A stretch of 64,000 bases of DNA, taken from NCBI RefSeq assembly GCF_034262375.1, contig NZ_CP139558.1, forward strand, positions 6,448,001-6,512,000, given 5' to 3'. Positions 24,429 through 35,800 of this stretch are shown one piece after another. Numbering within the stretch: position 1 is the stretch's first letter; every line of letters starts with the position of its first letter. The translations under genes and the position numbers were made by a program. Below the pieces are notes generated by a model. The model worked only from the letters and a program-made list of their open reading frames with translations. It made no database searches and was not told the origin of the DNA. The stretch is from Mucilaginibacter sabulilitoris (lineage in GTDB: Bacteria > Bacteroidota > Bacteroidia > Sphingobacteriales > Sphingobacteriaceae).

Positions 24429-25994
24429 TTATTTCCCGGTGTGATTTTCAAGCACTATTAAAGGTAATTTCTTATTCCACGAAGGTTTAAAATCAGGTAT
24501 AAACATAAAACCACTGGAATAATTACCCAATATAATATCTGGTTTACCATCATTGTTCTGGTCGGCAACATCCATGCACATCCAGCGGCCATACTGGCTT
24601 ACGGGTATGGCATGGGGCTTAAAATCAAAAGGCTTATTTTGTTCAAAATAAATAAACTCTTCTTCAGGCATATTTTTCATGTCGGCAAAAAAGGCAATGG
24701 TAGCAATATCCAGGTCGCCATCGCCATCAAAATCAACAGCAATAGCTTTTGTGCAGCCATTTATTGGGTAAAACCAGCGCTGTTTAAAATTCCAATTGCC
24801 GCTGTTGGTATAAATATACAAACCATGATAAGGCTTTAGCCTGCGCGAATCGCGGTAATTATAGCCACAGGTATATATCAGGTCGGTATTGCCATCATGA
24901 TCCATATCCGCCAGCTGAAAACTGGATGAACCGTTTACCGGTGGAAAATGCAATAAATTCCTTTGGGTAAATCCACCTTTTTTATCATTTAAAAATTGCC
25001 ACAGCCCCTCATCTCCGCTGCCAGTTAACACCATTACATCGAGCCAACCATCTTTATTAAAATCGCCCGCTACTGCCTGTACAGCTCCCGGCTTATTATA
25101 AATGGGTTCCTGGTTATAAGTATGGTCACGGTTTTGTGTTAATAGAAAAACACCACCTTTAAGTTTTCCTTGCCCGCAAACCACCATATCAGTAAGGCCA
25201 TCTTTATTAAAATCGGCAAATACGGTTTGCTGCGGTCTGGGCAGATCGGATGCTACAAAGGTTTGGTCGTTATTTAACTCTTTGGCATCCAAGTTTACCT
25301 TTACTACCTTACCATTCGGAAAATCGGCAAGCTCCAGGCGGCCAACACATGAAAAATAACCTGCATTATTACCCGCAGTGTCTTTGGCAAATGCTACGCT
25401 TACCGCTGGCGAAGGCAGGGTGCCCAATGAATCTGGTTTCAAATTACTGTCCCAGCCAAGCAGCTTACTATTGGTAAAATCGGCGCTGTAAAGTTTGTGG
25501 GTATAAGGATTCACGGCTACCATGGTAGTAAAACTATCATAGTTTACGGGCGCCGGTTTTTTCAGTGTAAAACCTGCCCAATCTGCCGATAACGCAATTG
25601 GCTTTTTAGCCGGCAATACCGTATCGGGAGCGGCTTTTTTATAATAATCAACAAGGGTAAGCCATTCCTGCAGGGTAGCGCCGGTTGTATCTGCCGGATT
25701 GCGTTTGTAATAGGTTGACCCGTAGAGCGATATATGCATAAAACTGGCCATATACGGCAATACATGTCTTTCCCAAACATCCTTGCTCAATGCATTTACA
25801 GGTACAAGGGCATGGCAGCGTGTACATTTTAACTGTGCCAGGTTTCGTCCGTCGACAATAACATTACCGGTTAACTTATAAGGCTGCGGCGGGGCATCTT
25901 TTTGTTTACAGCCATTTACGAGTGTTATGACCGATAGCGACACAACAAACAACAGGATATAAGATGATATTAAGTAACACTTTTTAAAATTCAT
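24429..25994 (-). CDS. Monoheme FG-GAP (VCBS) lipoprotein A
   Basis: 521 residues, paralog of the neighbour at 22821-24386. Lipobox ending C29 (VNGC), heme motif CTRCH (C57, C60, H61) at the same position, and five aligned loops DFNKDGLTD, DFNKDGWLD, DMDHDGNTD, DFDGDGDLD, DQNNDGKPD. Met residues in MASFMHISLYG may supply the sixth heme ligand. Eighteen bp after the haloperoxidase-fold gene, so one operon. The pair arose by tandem duplication; the proteins have diverged throughout. Confidence 0.85.
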   Translation of the reverse strand: MNFKKCYLISSYILLFVVSLSVITLVNGCKQKDAPPQPYKLTGNVIVDGRNLAQLKCTRCHALVPVNALSKDVWERHVLPYMASFMHISLYGSTYYKRNPADTTGATLQEWLTLVDYYKKAAPDTVLPAKKPIALSADWAGFTLKKPAPVNYDSFTTMVAVNPYTHKLYSADFTNSKLLGWDSNLKPDSLGTLPSPAVSVAFAKDTAGNNAGYFSCVGRLELADFPNGKVVKVNLDAKELNNDQTFVASDLPRPQQTVFADFNKDGLTDMVVCGQGKLKGGVFLLTQNRDHTYNQEPIYNKPGAVQAVAGDFNKDGWLDVMVLTGSGDEGLWQFLNDKKGGFTQRNLLHFPPVNGSSSFQLADMDHDGNTDLIYTCGYNYRDSRRLKPYHGLYIYTNSGNWNFKQRWFYPINGCTKAIAVDFDGDGDLDIATIAFFADMKNMPEEEFIYFEQNKPFDFKPHAIPVSQYGRWMCMDVADQNNDGKPDIILGNYSSGFMFIPDFKPSWNKKLPLIVLENHTGK

Positions 25995-26012
25995 AAAAAA
26001 ATTGCCCGGCTG

Positions 26013-27332
26013 TTATTTTTTTAGTTTTAGTTTTTTCCAGATGAATTCACCTACCTGCCGGCCTTGAACCGCGCCCTGATCAACACTATTACGGTAATGT
26101 ATGCCGCCGTAAAACCGGCTGATAGAGGTTTCATCGGCTGCCTTTAAAAAAGAATCGAAATGACGCTGCATGCCTATATATCTTAAGTCGCTGGTATCCT
26201 GATAGGCAAAGTTATCGCCAAACAAATGGGTTAATACTACGGCCGACGCCCCGCTAATATCACTATGACCGCTCGGGTACTCGGGGAACGGAGGTGTTTG
26301 CAGCATGGGTAACCAGTTCTGGTCAATCTTATCGTTAATAACAGTTACCGGCCTGATGTAATTCAGGTCGTATTTTACCTGCCAACCGCAAATAAACGCA
26401 TCAAAAAGAGCTATTGATGTAAGCGCATAGGCCTGGGCGGTTTTTACAATGTCAGCATGGGTTTGTTTACAGGCAATGGCGGTAATACCAATCCAGTGAC
26501 CGCCTGGGGTGATTTTTTTATTGGCAAACATGATGTGGCCATTATGCTGAATCACAAACGGATTGTCATCCCAAAACTTAGCAATATCGATTTGTTCTTT
26601 GGTAAGGTTTTTACTTTGCTGATAAACCTCCATATTTTGTTTAAAGTACACGCTGTTTTTGTCATCGCTGAAAGGCGGCGGCGGTGGCAGTGGAAAATTA
26701 GTGGAGGTATCAACCGCAAAGGTATGCATGGTACCCCAGCAAAACTCAACCCCATCCAAATAATCAGGCGGCGTTGGATGCCACTGGCCGGGATTATCGT
26801 TACCTAAAAACCGAGGTTTACCACGGGTTTGCGGGTAATTATCAGTGGCACTCCGCTTTAATATATATTTACCAATTTGCTCGCCAAACGCCATTGAACG
26901 GGCGTAGGTGGAATCGTCAAGATTATCCTGATACGCCGCGAACACCTTGCTTTCATACTTTTTAAGTGTATCAATGGAAAAGGTAACTTTGTGTGCTACA
27001 GTAAAAAAAGCTTTAGTGGCGGCCAGTGAATAGTTATAGGCTTTATCTTTTTGCGGCTTTGGGGGTTCGCCAAATCCTCTTAACTGCGCTGTAATGGAAT
27101 TATAATCGGGATTGGCATAACGCACCGCTTCATAAGCCGCTAATGTTGAATAGCCATATATACGCGCGGCCACGGGTGGCGTAAAAACATCATATATGAT
27201 CACCTGCGTCAATTGGTCAACATTTTGATGTATTACATCTATATCGTTCATTTTAGCAGCCTTCTTTTTATTTGAACAACTAAAGATCAAAAAAACACCG
27301 GCAACGGCTATAAATATTTTAAAGCACTTCAT
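26013..27332 (-). CDS. Vanadium-dependent haloperoxidase/PAP2-fold lipoprotein
   Basis: 439 residues; lipobox ending C19 (IFSC). The vanadate or phosphate pocket is complete: K320 with IRP (R327), PSGHS (S354-H356) and SRFYGGIHYRNSVD (R406, H412, D418). The fold is shared by vanadium haloperoxidases and type 2 acid phosphatases, and the spacing fits the haloperoxidase branch. Halide oxidation, phosphatase or other activity cannot be told apart from sequence. Tightly spaced (10 bp and 18 bp) between propeller lipoproteins. Confidence 0.85.
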   Translation of the reverse strand: MKCFKIFIAVAGVFLIFSCSNKKKAAKMNDIDVIHQNVDQLTQVIIYDVFTPPVAARIYGYSTLAAYEAVRYANPDYNSITAQLRGFGEPPKPQKDKAYNYSLAATKAFFTVAHKVTFSIDTLKKYESKVFAAYQDNLDDSTYARSMAFGEQIGKYILKRSATDNYPQTRGKPRFLGNDNPGQWHPTPPDYLDGVEFCWGTMHTFAVDTSTNFPLPPPPPFSDDKNSVYFKQNMEVYQQSKNLTKEQIDIAKFWDDNPFVIQHNGHIMFANKKITPGGHWIGITAIACKQTHADIVKTAQAYALTSIALFDAFICGWQVKYDLNYIRPVTVINDKIDQNWLPMLQTPPFPEYPSGHSDISGASAVVLTHLFGDNFAYQDTSDLRYIGMQRHFDSFLKAADETSISRFYGGIHYRNSVDQGAVQGRQVGEFIWKKLKLKK

Positions 27333-27342
27333 ATATCAATAA

Positions 27343-30300
27343 TTAATTAAGCTGTATATTTCTCTGGCGTCCAAGGCCATCGGTTATTGTTACCGATGCC
27401 ATATTGCTCTCAATATTAAAAAATCTGCCAGATTGCGACAAGAAAGAACTACCATTATAAAATTCCTGCTTGGTTGTTTTACCATTTTTATATTTAATGG
27501 TGGCGTATGCATCCAATGGCTGCAGGTTAACTGTTTTAACCTGCCTTTTTAATTCAAATAATTTCATTGCATCCCTGTTTTGCGTAGCGGCTAACAGGTA
27601 ATTGCCCCTTGCGCTCTTTAGCTTAACCAGGGCCTTACCATCACCGGGAATATAAAGGCCCGACTGCAATAAAGTAAGTGGCTTAAAGTCCCCTTTTCCA
27701 TCACCCTTAAGTATAAGGCCGTTAAAAGCATCATAACGGCCGGTTGTAACTTCAGTACCATAATCATTACCATTTATGGCAACATCGAGGTTACCATCTC
27801 CATCAAAGTCATCAACTGTAATGCCGCATAGTTCAGATACCTGTGCTTCCAAAGGCAGTGGAATAGCGGTGAATTTCCCGTTACCGTCATTACGTAGGTA
27901 GCACGACTGCAAGTACGTAGCTTTTACCCTTACTGCCCCTTCGCGCATTTTTGGCGTTATTACCGAATCCATAGTTGACACGGCGAATGACTTATAATTC
28001 TGATACCGGATACGCATACTGATCATTTGTTTTATAATATCATCTCGTCCATTAGCCGGAAATTCACGCATTACTCCTTCTTTATCTTTCAGAAAAACAG
28101 ATGGAAAAGCATCATAACTGCCATTGTTATCAAAATCTTTGGCAGTGATATATACGGGGTACTGCTCTGTAGCCTTATAAAACGTATTAAGGCCGGTATT
28201 GCCAACTATATAGTCAGTATCGCCATCGTGGTCAAAATCGCCGGAGGCAATGGTGTTCCACCAGCCCAGTTTATTTTCAACACCGGTACCGGTAGTTATA
28301 TTCTTAAACGTACCATGATCGTTTTTAAGGAAGGTGATCGGCATCCACTCACCAGTAAGTATCAGATCGGGCCAGCCATCATTGTTAAAATCGGTAAAGG
28401 TGGCATCGCACACCAGCCCAATATCTTTTAAGGATGTAGCCGCCGTCGCAGATACGTCTGTAAACTTAACTACACCGTTTTTACTATCGTTACGCAAAAC
28501 AAAACTTGAAACCGGCTTAGGATAGTTCCATGGATCAACACGGCCTGAAACAAAAAGATCAGGCTTGCCATCGCGATTAAAATCAGCCGCCTTTACACAT
28601 AATTTACTGGTAAAGTTCTTAGGCAATGCGTCTGGCTGAAGTGTAAAGTTGCCTTTACCGTCGTTTATGTATAACCTGTCCTGATAATTGACAGATCCGG
28701 GCTCACTTTCAAAACCACCACTGGCTATATACAAGTCGGGATGACCATCGCCGTTAGCATCAAACAACAGCATACCTTCATCTTTAACTCTCACTTTCGG
28801 TGTTAAATAATCATTATGTGCCGAAGCTGAATTAGCAGTTAACGCTGGTGCTGTGTTTACCTGAGGTAACAGGTTGCGCTGTATAAATTTACCGTTGGGC
28901 TGCTGCAATAAAACCTGGGCAGGATATTGAGTGGTACCTCCAATTACCATATCATCAAAGCCATTCCCATCTACATCGCCTACAGCCATAGCCGGGCTGT
29001 ACTCTGATAATTTATGCGGTATCAGTTTCTGAATATTGAAATCAATATAATCCCTATCCTGATGCTTATAGTTTATACCTGCCGATTTGGTTATCTCGCT
29101 AAATAAGGACGATTGGTTAACTGCAGGCTGAGTAAAATTATAATCCTCCCTGGCGTCGGCAATGTTCACCTTTAGTGTTTGACCGGCTTTTATCTTGCGC
29201 AGAATTTGTTTTTTGCCATTATCCCACCGTATCACTACCGAATCGAGCATGGTAACCTTACCCAGACCAAAATGAGCTATATTCTGTATAGTTGACAAAT
29301 ATCCGCGATAAGGCGTATTTTCATATACCTGGTGTTTACCGTGGTCATAGTATATATCGGCCCAAGCGCCTATACCCTCCAGATTTTGCTTACCGCCGTG
29401 AAATTGTATATTTAAATAGTTGTTATTGCTTTTGTCTTTTTCCCTTGCAGTGTTTTTGTAAATAAATGCTTCATCATCAATATTATTGATAACCATGTCC
29501 ATGGCCCCATCATTATCAAGATCGGCATAGGCCGCGCCGTTTGAAAATGTCGGGACATCAAGCCCCCAGCTTTTGGTCACATCCTCAAACTGAAGCCCGT
29601 TGGTGTTTTTAAACGCGTAGTTAGGTATTTTCACAATAGGTATTTGGTCAAGTACCTGCTTGGTTGAAGCAATAGAATAAGCCTCCTGCCTGAAGGTAAT
29701 AAAATCATGATCGGTTACATCGCGCGGATAGCCGTTGGTTATGATAACATCGCGGTATCCATCGTTATCAAAATCGGTGATCATGGGGCCCCAGCTCCAG
29801 TCGGTTTGGCCTAAACCACTTAAAAACGCCGTTTCACTAAAAGTTGGGTCGCCTATAGAATCATTTTGCCCTAAGCGTGGCCCCTGGTTTATTTGCAGTG
29901 TATTGCGTGTATATTGGTACTGATAACCATAGCGGTCAAAATTTTGGTATATCTGGTAGTTATTGGGTGGCATGAACATTTTTTTGCGGTAATTATCCTC
30001 CGGGTTCATATCAACCTCAAATACATCGGCCAGGCCGTCATTGTTCACATCTATAATATCCTGGCCCATTGAGCTAAAAGCAGTATGCTTAAAGTATTCT
30101 TTTGTTCTGTCAGTAAAAGTACCGTCGTGATTGTTAATGTATAAAATGTTATTGGTTAAAAAATCATTGGTAACATAAATGTCTTTCCAACCATCCTTGT
30201 TAATGTCGGCAATACTGGCCGCATGGCCATATCCCTCAATAGTGATACCGGCTTGTTTTGATACATTGGTAAACACCCCATGTTTAAGCGCCGGGTTCCA

Positions 30301-30966
30301 GTCATTACGGTAAAGCCTGCCGGTACTCTTATGGCTGCCATCGTTTACAATAGGCCTGAATGTGCTTTGGTTATCACTGGCTACCGCCTCGTTCACGGTA
30401 AGGTACATATCCAGGTCACCATCGTTATCATAATCAAAAAACGATGCCATGGTAGAGTGTATGTTAATATCCAGACCATATTCCTTTCCCATTTCTTTAA
30501 AAATGGGTACCCCGTCTTTACCTACCCCCTGGTTAAGGTACAGCAGGTTGGTTCTTTTAACAGAATCATCCAGCAGTGTATTACAAACGTAAATATCGGC
30601 CAGGCCATCATTATTAATATCAATAACAGCAACGCCGCGGCCCCATCCTCCTTTACCGCCAACACCAGCCTTAACGGTTACATCCTCAAATTTCATATCG
30701 CCCTTATTGAGGTACAATTTGTTGGGTACAGCATTGCCGATAAAATAAATATCCTGTAGGCCGTCATTATTAAAATCGCCTATACCTACCCCGCCGCCGT
30801 TGTAAATATTGAGCATGGTAAGCGGATTTATTTTTTCGTTCTCAACGATTGTATTGCTAAATGTTACCCCAGAATGTGAAGAAGGTATCTTTTCAAAAAG
30901 CGTTGATTTTTTGCAGGCTGATAAACCACATGCAAGAAGGCATAAATAGAGGATCAAATACTTCAT
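27343..30966 (-). CDS. FG-GAP/ASPIC-UnbV (CRTAC1-like) double-propeller lipoprotein
   Basis: 1207 residues from the ATG at 30964-30966 (MKYLILYLCLLACGLSAC), giving a lipobox Cys at residue 18; an upstream in-frame ATG at 31014 lacks support. At least 14 DxDxDG-type loops are visible, for example DFNNDGLQD, DYDNDGDLD, DVNNDGLAD, DFDNDGYRD, DANGDGHPD, DFNRDGKPD and DFDGDGNLD, in two sets. Between them lies an ASPIC/UnbV segment with HFGLGKVTMLDSVVIRWDNG. Predicted surface protein, second largest of the operon; partner unknown. Codes directly after susD (86 bp). Confidence 0.87.
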   Translation of the reverse strand: MKYLILYLCLLACGLSACKKSTLFEKIPSSHSGVTFSNTIVENEKINPLTMLNIYNGGGVGIGDFNNDGLQDIYFIGNAVPNKLYLNKGDMKFEDVTVKAGVGGKGGWGRGVAVIDINNDGLADIYVCNTLLDDSVKRTNLLYLNQGVGKDGVPIFKEMGKEYGLDINIHSTMASFFDYDNDGDLDMYLTVNEAVASDNQSTFRPIVNDGSHKSTGRLYRNDWNPALKHGVFTNVSKQAGITIEGYGHAASIADINKDGWKDIYVTNDFLTNNILYINNHDGTFTDRTKEYFKHTAFSSMGQDIIDVNNDGLADVFEVDMNPEDNYRKKMFMPPNNYQIYQNFDRYGYQYQYTRNTLQINQGPRLGQNDSIGDPTFSETAFLSGLGQTDWSWGPMITDFDNDGYRDVIITNGYPRDVTDHDFITFRQEAYSIASTKQVLDQIPIVKIPNYAFKNTNGLQFEDVTKSWGLDVPTFSNGAAYADLDNDGAMDMVINNIDDEAFIYKNTAREKDKSNNNYLNIQFHGGKQNLEGIGAWADIYYDHGKHQVYENTPYRGYLSTIQNIAHFGLGKVTMLDSVVIRWDNGKKQILRKIKAGQTLKVNIADAREDYNFTQPAVNQSSLFSEITKSAGINYKHQDRDYIDFNIQKLIPHKLSEYSPAMAVGDVDGNGFDDMVIGGTTQYPAQVLLQQPNGKFIQRNLLPQVNTAPALTANSASAHNDYLTPKVRVKDEGMLLFDANGDGHPDLYIASGGFESEPGSVNYQDRLYINDGKGNFTLQPDALPKNFTSKLCVKAADFNRDGKPDLFVSGRVDPWNYPKPVSSFVLRNDSKNGVVKFTDVSATAATSLKDIGLVCDATFTDFNNDGWPDLILTGEWMPITFLKNDHGTFKNITTGTGVENKLGWWNTIASGDFDHDGDTDYIVGNTGLNTFYKATEQYPVYITAKDFDNNGSYDAFPSVFLKDKEGVMREFPANGRDDIIKQMISMRIRYQNYKSFAVSTMDSVITPKMREGAVRVKATYLQSCYLRNDGNGKFTAIPLPLEAQVSELCGITVDDFDGDGNLDVAINGNDYGTEVTTGRYDAFNGLILKGDGKGDFKPLTLLQSGLYIPGDGKALVKLKSARGNYLLAATQNRDAMKLFELKRQVKTVNLQPLDAYATIKYKNGKTTKQEFYNGSSFLSQSGRFFNIESNMASVTITDGLGRQRNIQLN

Positions 30967-31052
30967 TAACTTGGAGAAATTGGCTATAAAAAAGGTGGAG
31001 ATATAAATCTCCACCTAAAATTACACTTTTTATAAATTATAACAGGTTTAAA

Positions 31053-32864
31053 TTAATAACCATTGTTTTGTACCAGGATAGCTTTGCCTGCCAAAGATTT
31101 TGACAAATCTATTTGCTGACCCGGGATTGGATAATATTCATTTTTATTAGGAGTGAAATGAGCACCCTGCAATTGTGAATTTATTCTCACATCATAAGCA
31201 AAGAAGGCATTAATAGCTGCAGCCATAGTACCGTCACTGGTTAATTTACCTGGCAAGCCGGCAGAGGCACCATCCCAGCGTTGCAAATCGAAGAAACGCA
31301 TGCCCTCCATACCAAATTCCATTTTCCTTTCAAACCTCACTGCTTTACGGGCGTAGGTTTTATCATTAAATGAGCCTGCCGGATATGGGCTTACTTTGTA
31401 CTTATCAGCCGGAGTTGCGTTTATAGTATAAGTTGATGAACCCGGAGCGTAAGTTGAGCCTTTATAAACCCATCCTTTTGGATTGGCCGCGCGGGCCCTA
31501 ACAAGGTTAACATCAGTCTCTGCAGTTGCTGTGCTTCCTGCCTCAATTTCAGCTTCAGCTGCCATTAACAGAATGTCAGAAAAACGCATCAGGTTAATAT
31601 TGTTTGATACCAACTGCACGTTGTTCCATATACCTGGGGTAACGTCAGAATTTGAGCCTCTCTCAGACAATGAATAAACATTTTTACGTGGGTTGAAAAC
31701 ACCATTTGTTGCGTCACGTATCCAGTTTGGTTTTGGATTACCCCAATCAAGATACGGAACACCCGGGCGGCCAACAGTAATGTCCAAACGTGGGTCAACA
31801 TTACCAGTCCACGGAGTTGCACCATTGCTTACATCCTGACCTACTGTATTGTAAGTGTCTAATAATGGTAATCCGTTTGCGTCTGTTTTGAATGAGTTAC
31901 CCAATGATTGAGATGGGTTAAACCATCCGCAGCATCCACCCGGAGCGCCGTCACCATAAGGGAAGTTCAAGTCATCACCTGCGTTACCGTTTTGACCACT
32001 GGCACCATCATTTACAGAGCTTTGTGCAGCAAATACCGATTCGGCACTGTTTTTCTGAGCGGCCTCAGGGCTAAAGTTTTGCTGAAACACATCGTTAAGC
32101 GCATATTTCTGGCCACGTGCCGTAACACCATTTGTTATTAAATCGCGAAGAATTGTCACCGCATCAGAAAACTTATGCTCACACATATAAGTTTTTGCCA
32201 AATAGGCTTGTGCTGCCCATTTATTTGCACGGCCAGCTTGTGGCTGTGTAGCAGGCAAATCAGCCATTGCAGCTTTAAAGTCAGCTTCTATTTTAGGAAA
32301 AACTTCTGCAGTATTTGGCACGTTAGTATCAACTGTAGTTTCATCAACATAAGCCACTTGACCATAAGTCCTTCTCAGCTCCAGGTAATAGAAGGCACGT
32401 AAAAACTTAGCCTCAGCAGATAATACTTTTGCCTGATCAGCAGGAAGGTCTTTTGCCAAAGGAATAGTCTTTAATACGTCATTAGCTCTTGCAACGCCAT
32501 TAAATAATATAGTATATCTGTTTTGAATATAAATATTAAATGTGTTTGCAGTAAAGTTACCAACCGGCAAAGCATCCTGACCACCATCTGATGGTTGAGA
32601 GCCTTTGTAAGCATCGCCACCGGCAACACTACCGAACATCCAGTTTGAACCCGACGCGTTTGAACCACCCCCAATACCACCTACACCATCTAATAAGGAG
32701 TAGGCACCTATTAGCAACCCATTCACACCCGCGGCGTTCGAAAGATTATCGGGACTTAAATTCCCGATCGGGTTTTGGGTTAAAAGGTTCTTTTTACAAC
32801 TATATGCCAAGCATAGCGCCACTAAAACCAGGGGTACTATGATTTTTAAATGTATTTTTTTCAT
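31053..32864 (-). CDS. SusD/RagB-family outer-membrane lipoprotein
   Basis: 603 residues from ATG at 32862-32864 (MKKIHLKIIVP), lipobox ending YSC. An in-frame ATG at 32891 lies within the susC stop region and is rejected. TPR-like helices with AKFLRAFYYLELRRTYG, the SusD core, and the C-terminal RFERKMEFGMEGMRFFDLQRW and KNEYYPIPGQQID motifs. Acts as the lid of the SusC channel and binds the nutrient. Pairs with the upstream susC. Confidence 0.95.
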   Translation of the reverse strand: MKKIHLKIIVPLVLVALCLAYSCKKNLLTQNPIGNLSPDNLSNAAGVNGLLIGAYSLLDGVGGIGGGSNASGSNWMFGSVAGGDAYKGSQPSDGGQDALPVGNFTANTFNIYIQNRYTILFNGVARANDVLKTIPLAKDLPADQAKVLSAEAKFLRAFYYLELRRTYGQVAYVDETTVDTNVPNTAEVFPKIEADFKAAMADLPATQPQAGRANKWAAQAYLAKTYMCEHKFSDAVTILRDLITNGVTARGQKYALNDVFQQNFSPEAAQKNSAESVFAAQSSVNDGASGQNGNAGDDLNFPYGDGAPGGCCGWFNPSQSLGNSFKTDANGLPLLDTYNTVGQDVSNGATPWTGNVDPRLDITVGRPGVPYLDWGNPKPNWIRDATNGVFNPRKNVYSLSERGSNSDVTPGIWNNVQLVSNNINLMRFSDILLMAAEAEIEAGSTATAETDVNLVRARAANPKGWVYKGSTYAPGSSTYTINATPADKYKVSPYPAGSFNDKTYARKAVRFERKMEFGMEGMRFFDLQRWDGASAGLPGKLTSDGTMAAAINAFFAYDVRINSQLQGAHFTPNKNEYYPIPGQQIDLSKSLAGKAILVQNNGY

Positions 32865-32890
32865 AATTTTTTTGCTAAAAACATTAAACA

Positions 32891-35800
32891 TTAAAACGTT
32901 GCCTGAAGACCTACACTATATCTTTTTTCGTTGGCAGGATAGTTACCAAAGTCAATACCAAAGCTGGTGTTATCACCATTAGTATTGTTATTAAGTGTTG
33001 AGTTTGGTAATTCCGGATCTAAACCTGAGTATTTAGTAACAGTGAACAAGTTGTTCCCTAATACAAATATCCTGATTTTAGAAATACCTATCTTGTTTAA
33101 TTTTGCACCTGGAATGGTATAACCTATTTGTAATGATTTCAACCTCAGATATGAGCCATTTTCAATATAAAAAGAGTTGAAAGCGCCAGTATTACCTAAG
33201 CTTGCCGCCCTGGTTAAAATTGGGATTGTAGCATTGCTGTTATCAGCTCCCGCATGCCATGAATCGGTTATGATATTGGCACTTACGTTACCATCAAATA
33301 CGGCAGGGAAACTGGTCCAGTATTTAACATAGTTAACTACCTTGTTTCCGTATACACCATATATAAACGCGCTCAGGTCAAAACCTTTGTAGCTTGCACT
33401 CAGGTTAAAGCCGCCGGTAAATTTAGGGTTAGGGTTACCGATAAACGTACGGTCGGATAAATCTATCTTACCATCACCGTTCACATCTTTTATTTTGAAT
33501 AAACCAGGTTTCGCGTCAGAGTACTTAGGACCTGCGTCAACTTCGGCCTGGCTCTGATATAATCCTTCTACCTGTAAGCCGTAGAATTCGCCCACCGGCT
33601 GGCCTGGCTGTAACCTAACAAAGTTTTGCAAACGGGTAGAACCACCGCTGTTAACATCCAAATAAGGCTGACCAGAGTTTAACGCTTTAACTAAGTTACT
33701 GTAGTGGCTAAAGTTAACCCCTAAAGTATATTTAAAATCGTTGATGCTGCCGTGATAGTTTACGTTAATATCAAAACCATTGTTACGTAAATCACCGGCG
33801 TTAACATATGGTGGTTTAGTAACACCTGCCGGAGCAAGCAATTGAGATTGGAATAATAGACCGGTTATTGTTTTTCTGAAATATTCAAAAGAGATATCAA
33901 GTGAATTATTCAGGATAGTAGCGTCAAAGCCAACGTTTAATACCTTATCGGTTTCCCACGTGGTCTCTTTATTACCCTTTTGATTAAGAGATGCACCTAA
34001 TAGCGCTGCGTTTCCTTTGCCTTCAATATCGTAATATTGTGTGCCAGGACCAGCAAGATATAAGTCAAATGCGTTATAAGGTTGAGTACTAACGCCGCTT
34101 AATGATCCTAAAGAGCCATAACCTCCACGGAATTTCAAATCATTTAACCAGCTCACTCCTTTTAAAAAGTCTTCCTGTGAAGCCCTCCAACCGGCGGTTA
34201 CTGACGGGAATGTTCCGTAGCGGCGACCTTTGGCGAAGAATGATGAACCATCACGCCTGATAGTAGCTGTTATCAGATATTTATCAGCAAATGCATAGTT
34301 AAGTTGAGCAAAGTATGACTGTAATGTATTTGATGTAAGCTGGTTGGTAGCACTGTTATTGGTATTTTGCACACCAGCAGGCGAGCCTGTATCCAGGTTA
34401 ATATAATCAGGATCAAGTGAAGCTGCATAGTTACCTCTGCTGCCTTGTACCTGGCGGGTGTAGTTACTGGTGTTTTCCTGACCTAATAACAGGTTAATAC
34501 TATGTTTACCAAACAGTTGATTATATTTCAAAGTATTTGTCCATGTGTAAAAAGATCCGTAACCGGCAACCTCGGTATATGAATTAGCTCCGGTATTACC
34601 TTCTGCGTTTTCATAAGGAGTTGGGTTGAAAAAGCGGTTATAAGTATTTTGAAGGCGTCCACCAAATTGCGTACGCAATGTTAAATGCTTCAAAAAGTCA
34701 ACCTCACCGTAAACGTTGCCTATTACTTCCCAATCCTGATTATTTCCTCTAAGCTTGCTATTATTCAGGTTACGCTGAACAATAGCATATGGATTTGAGG
34801 AGTTACTTAAACCGGGCGACCTTGAACCTGCATAATTACCTTTAATATCAAAAACCGGAATTATAGGTGGTTCACGATAAATGTATGAAACCGGGTTACC
34901 TTCGTTCTGGTTGTTGATCTGAGGGTTATTTTTGTTAAAGAAGTAAGCATTTTCACCAACACGAACATGGTCGTTAATATTAAAGTTGGTGTTTGCCCTT
35001 ACAGAATAGCGTTTATCAAAAGTACCAATCAGTGTACCTTGTTGGTTAAGATAAGCCACTGACATTAAATAAGTATTTTTATCGTTACCACCGCTTGCTG
35101 TAACACTGTGCGATTGCAGGGTAGCCGGTTTAAATACTTCATGGAACCAATCGGTACCTTGTTTATTAGCCATGGTTACCTGGTTACCAACACCAGTTTG
35201 CGGATTAAGTGTATAATCGGCCAGGGTTGTTCCAGGATCACCGGTTTTTGCACCAGCTGGAGAAATAAAATCAGGAATGGTATACGTACCGGTTCCCAGC
35301 GGATCAAATTGCTTGTTCACATTCCCATTTACGCCGCCACCAACTTTACCATCATTTCTATATGATTCAAATTCAGCCTGCATATAGGTTTTGGTATCAG
35401 CAAGTTTAAAGCCATCAGGTAACGGTCTTGTAGTGCCGTAAAGGCCATCATAAGTAATTTGAGCTTTACCAGCCTTACCTTTTTTAGTAGTGATCACAAT
35501 TACACCGTTAGAAGCACGCACACCATAAATGGCGGCTGAACCCGCATCTTTCAGTACCTGGATAGATTCGATATCGTTTACGTTAATATCATCCATCGTG
35601 CCAGGTGTACCATCAACAATTACGAGTGGTGCAGTACTAAATATAGAACCAATACCACGGATGTTAACCGCTGAACTACCGCCTGGTGAACCCGAGTTGG
35701 TAACAGTAACACCTGCAGCCTGGCCTTGTAACAGTGAGGTACTATTACCGGCCGGCACCGATTTGAATGTGGCTACGTTAACTACAGCTACCGAACCTGT

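Noticed and set aside
26013..27332. Calling the PAP2-fold lipoprotein a proven haloperoxidase
   Set aside because: Acid phosphatases share the same residues; sequence alone cannot decide, so only the fold is claimed.
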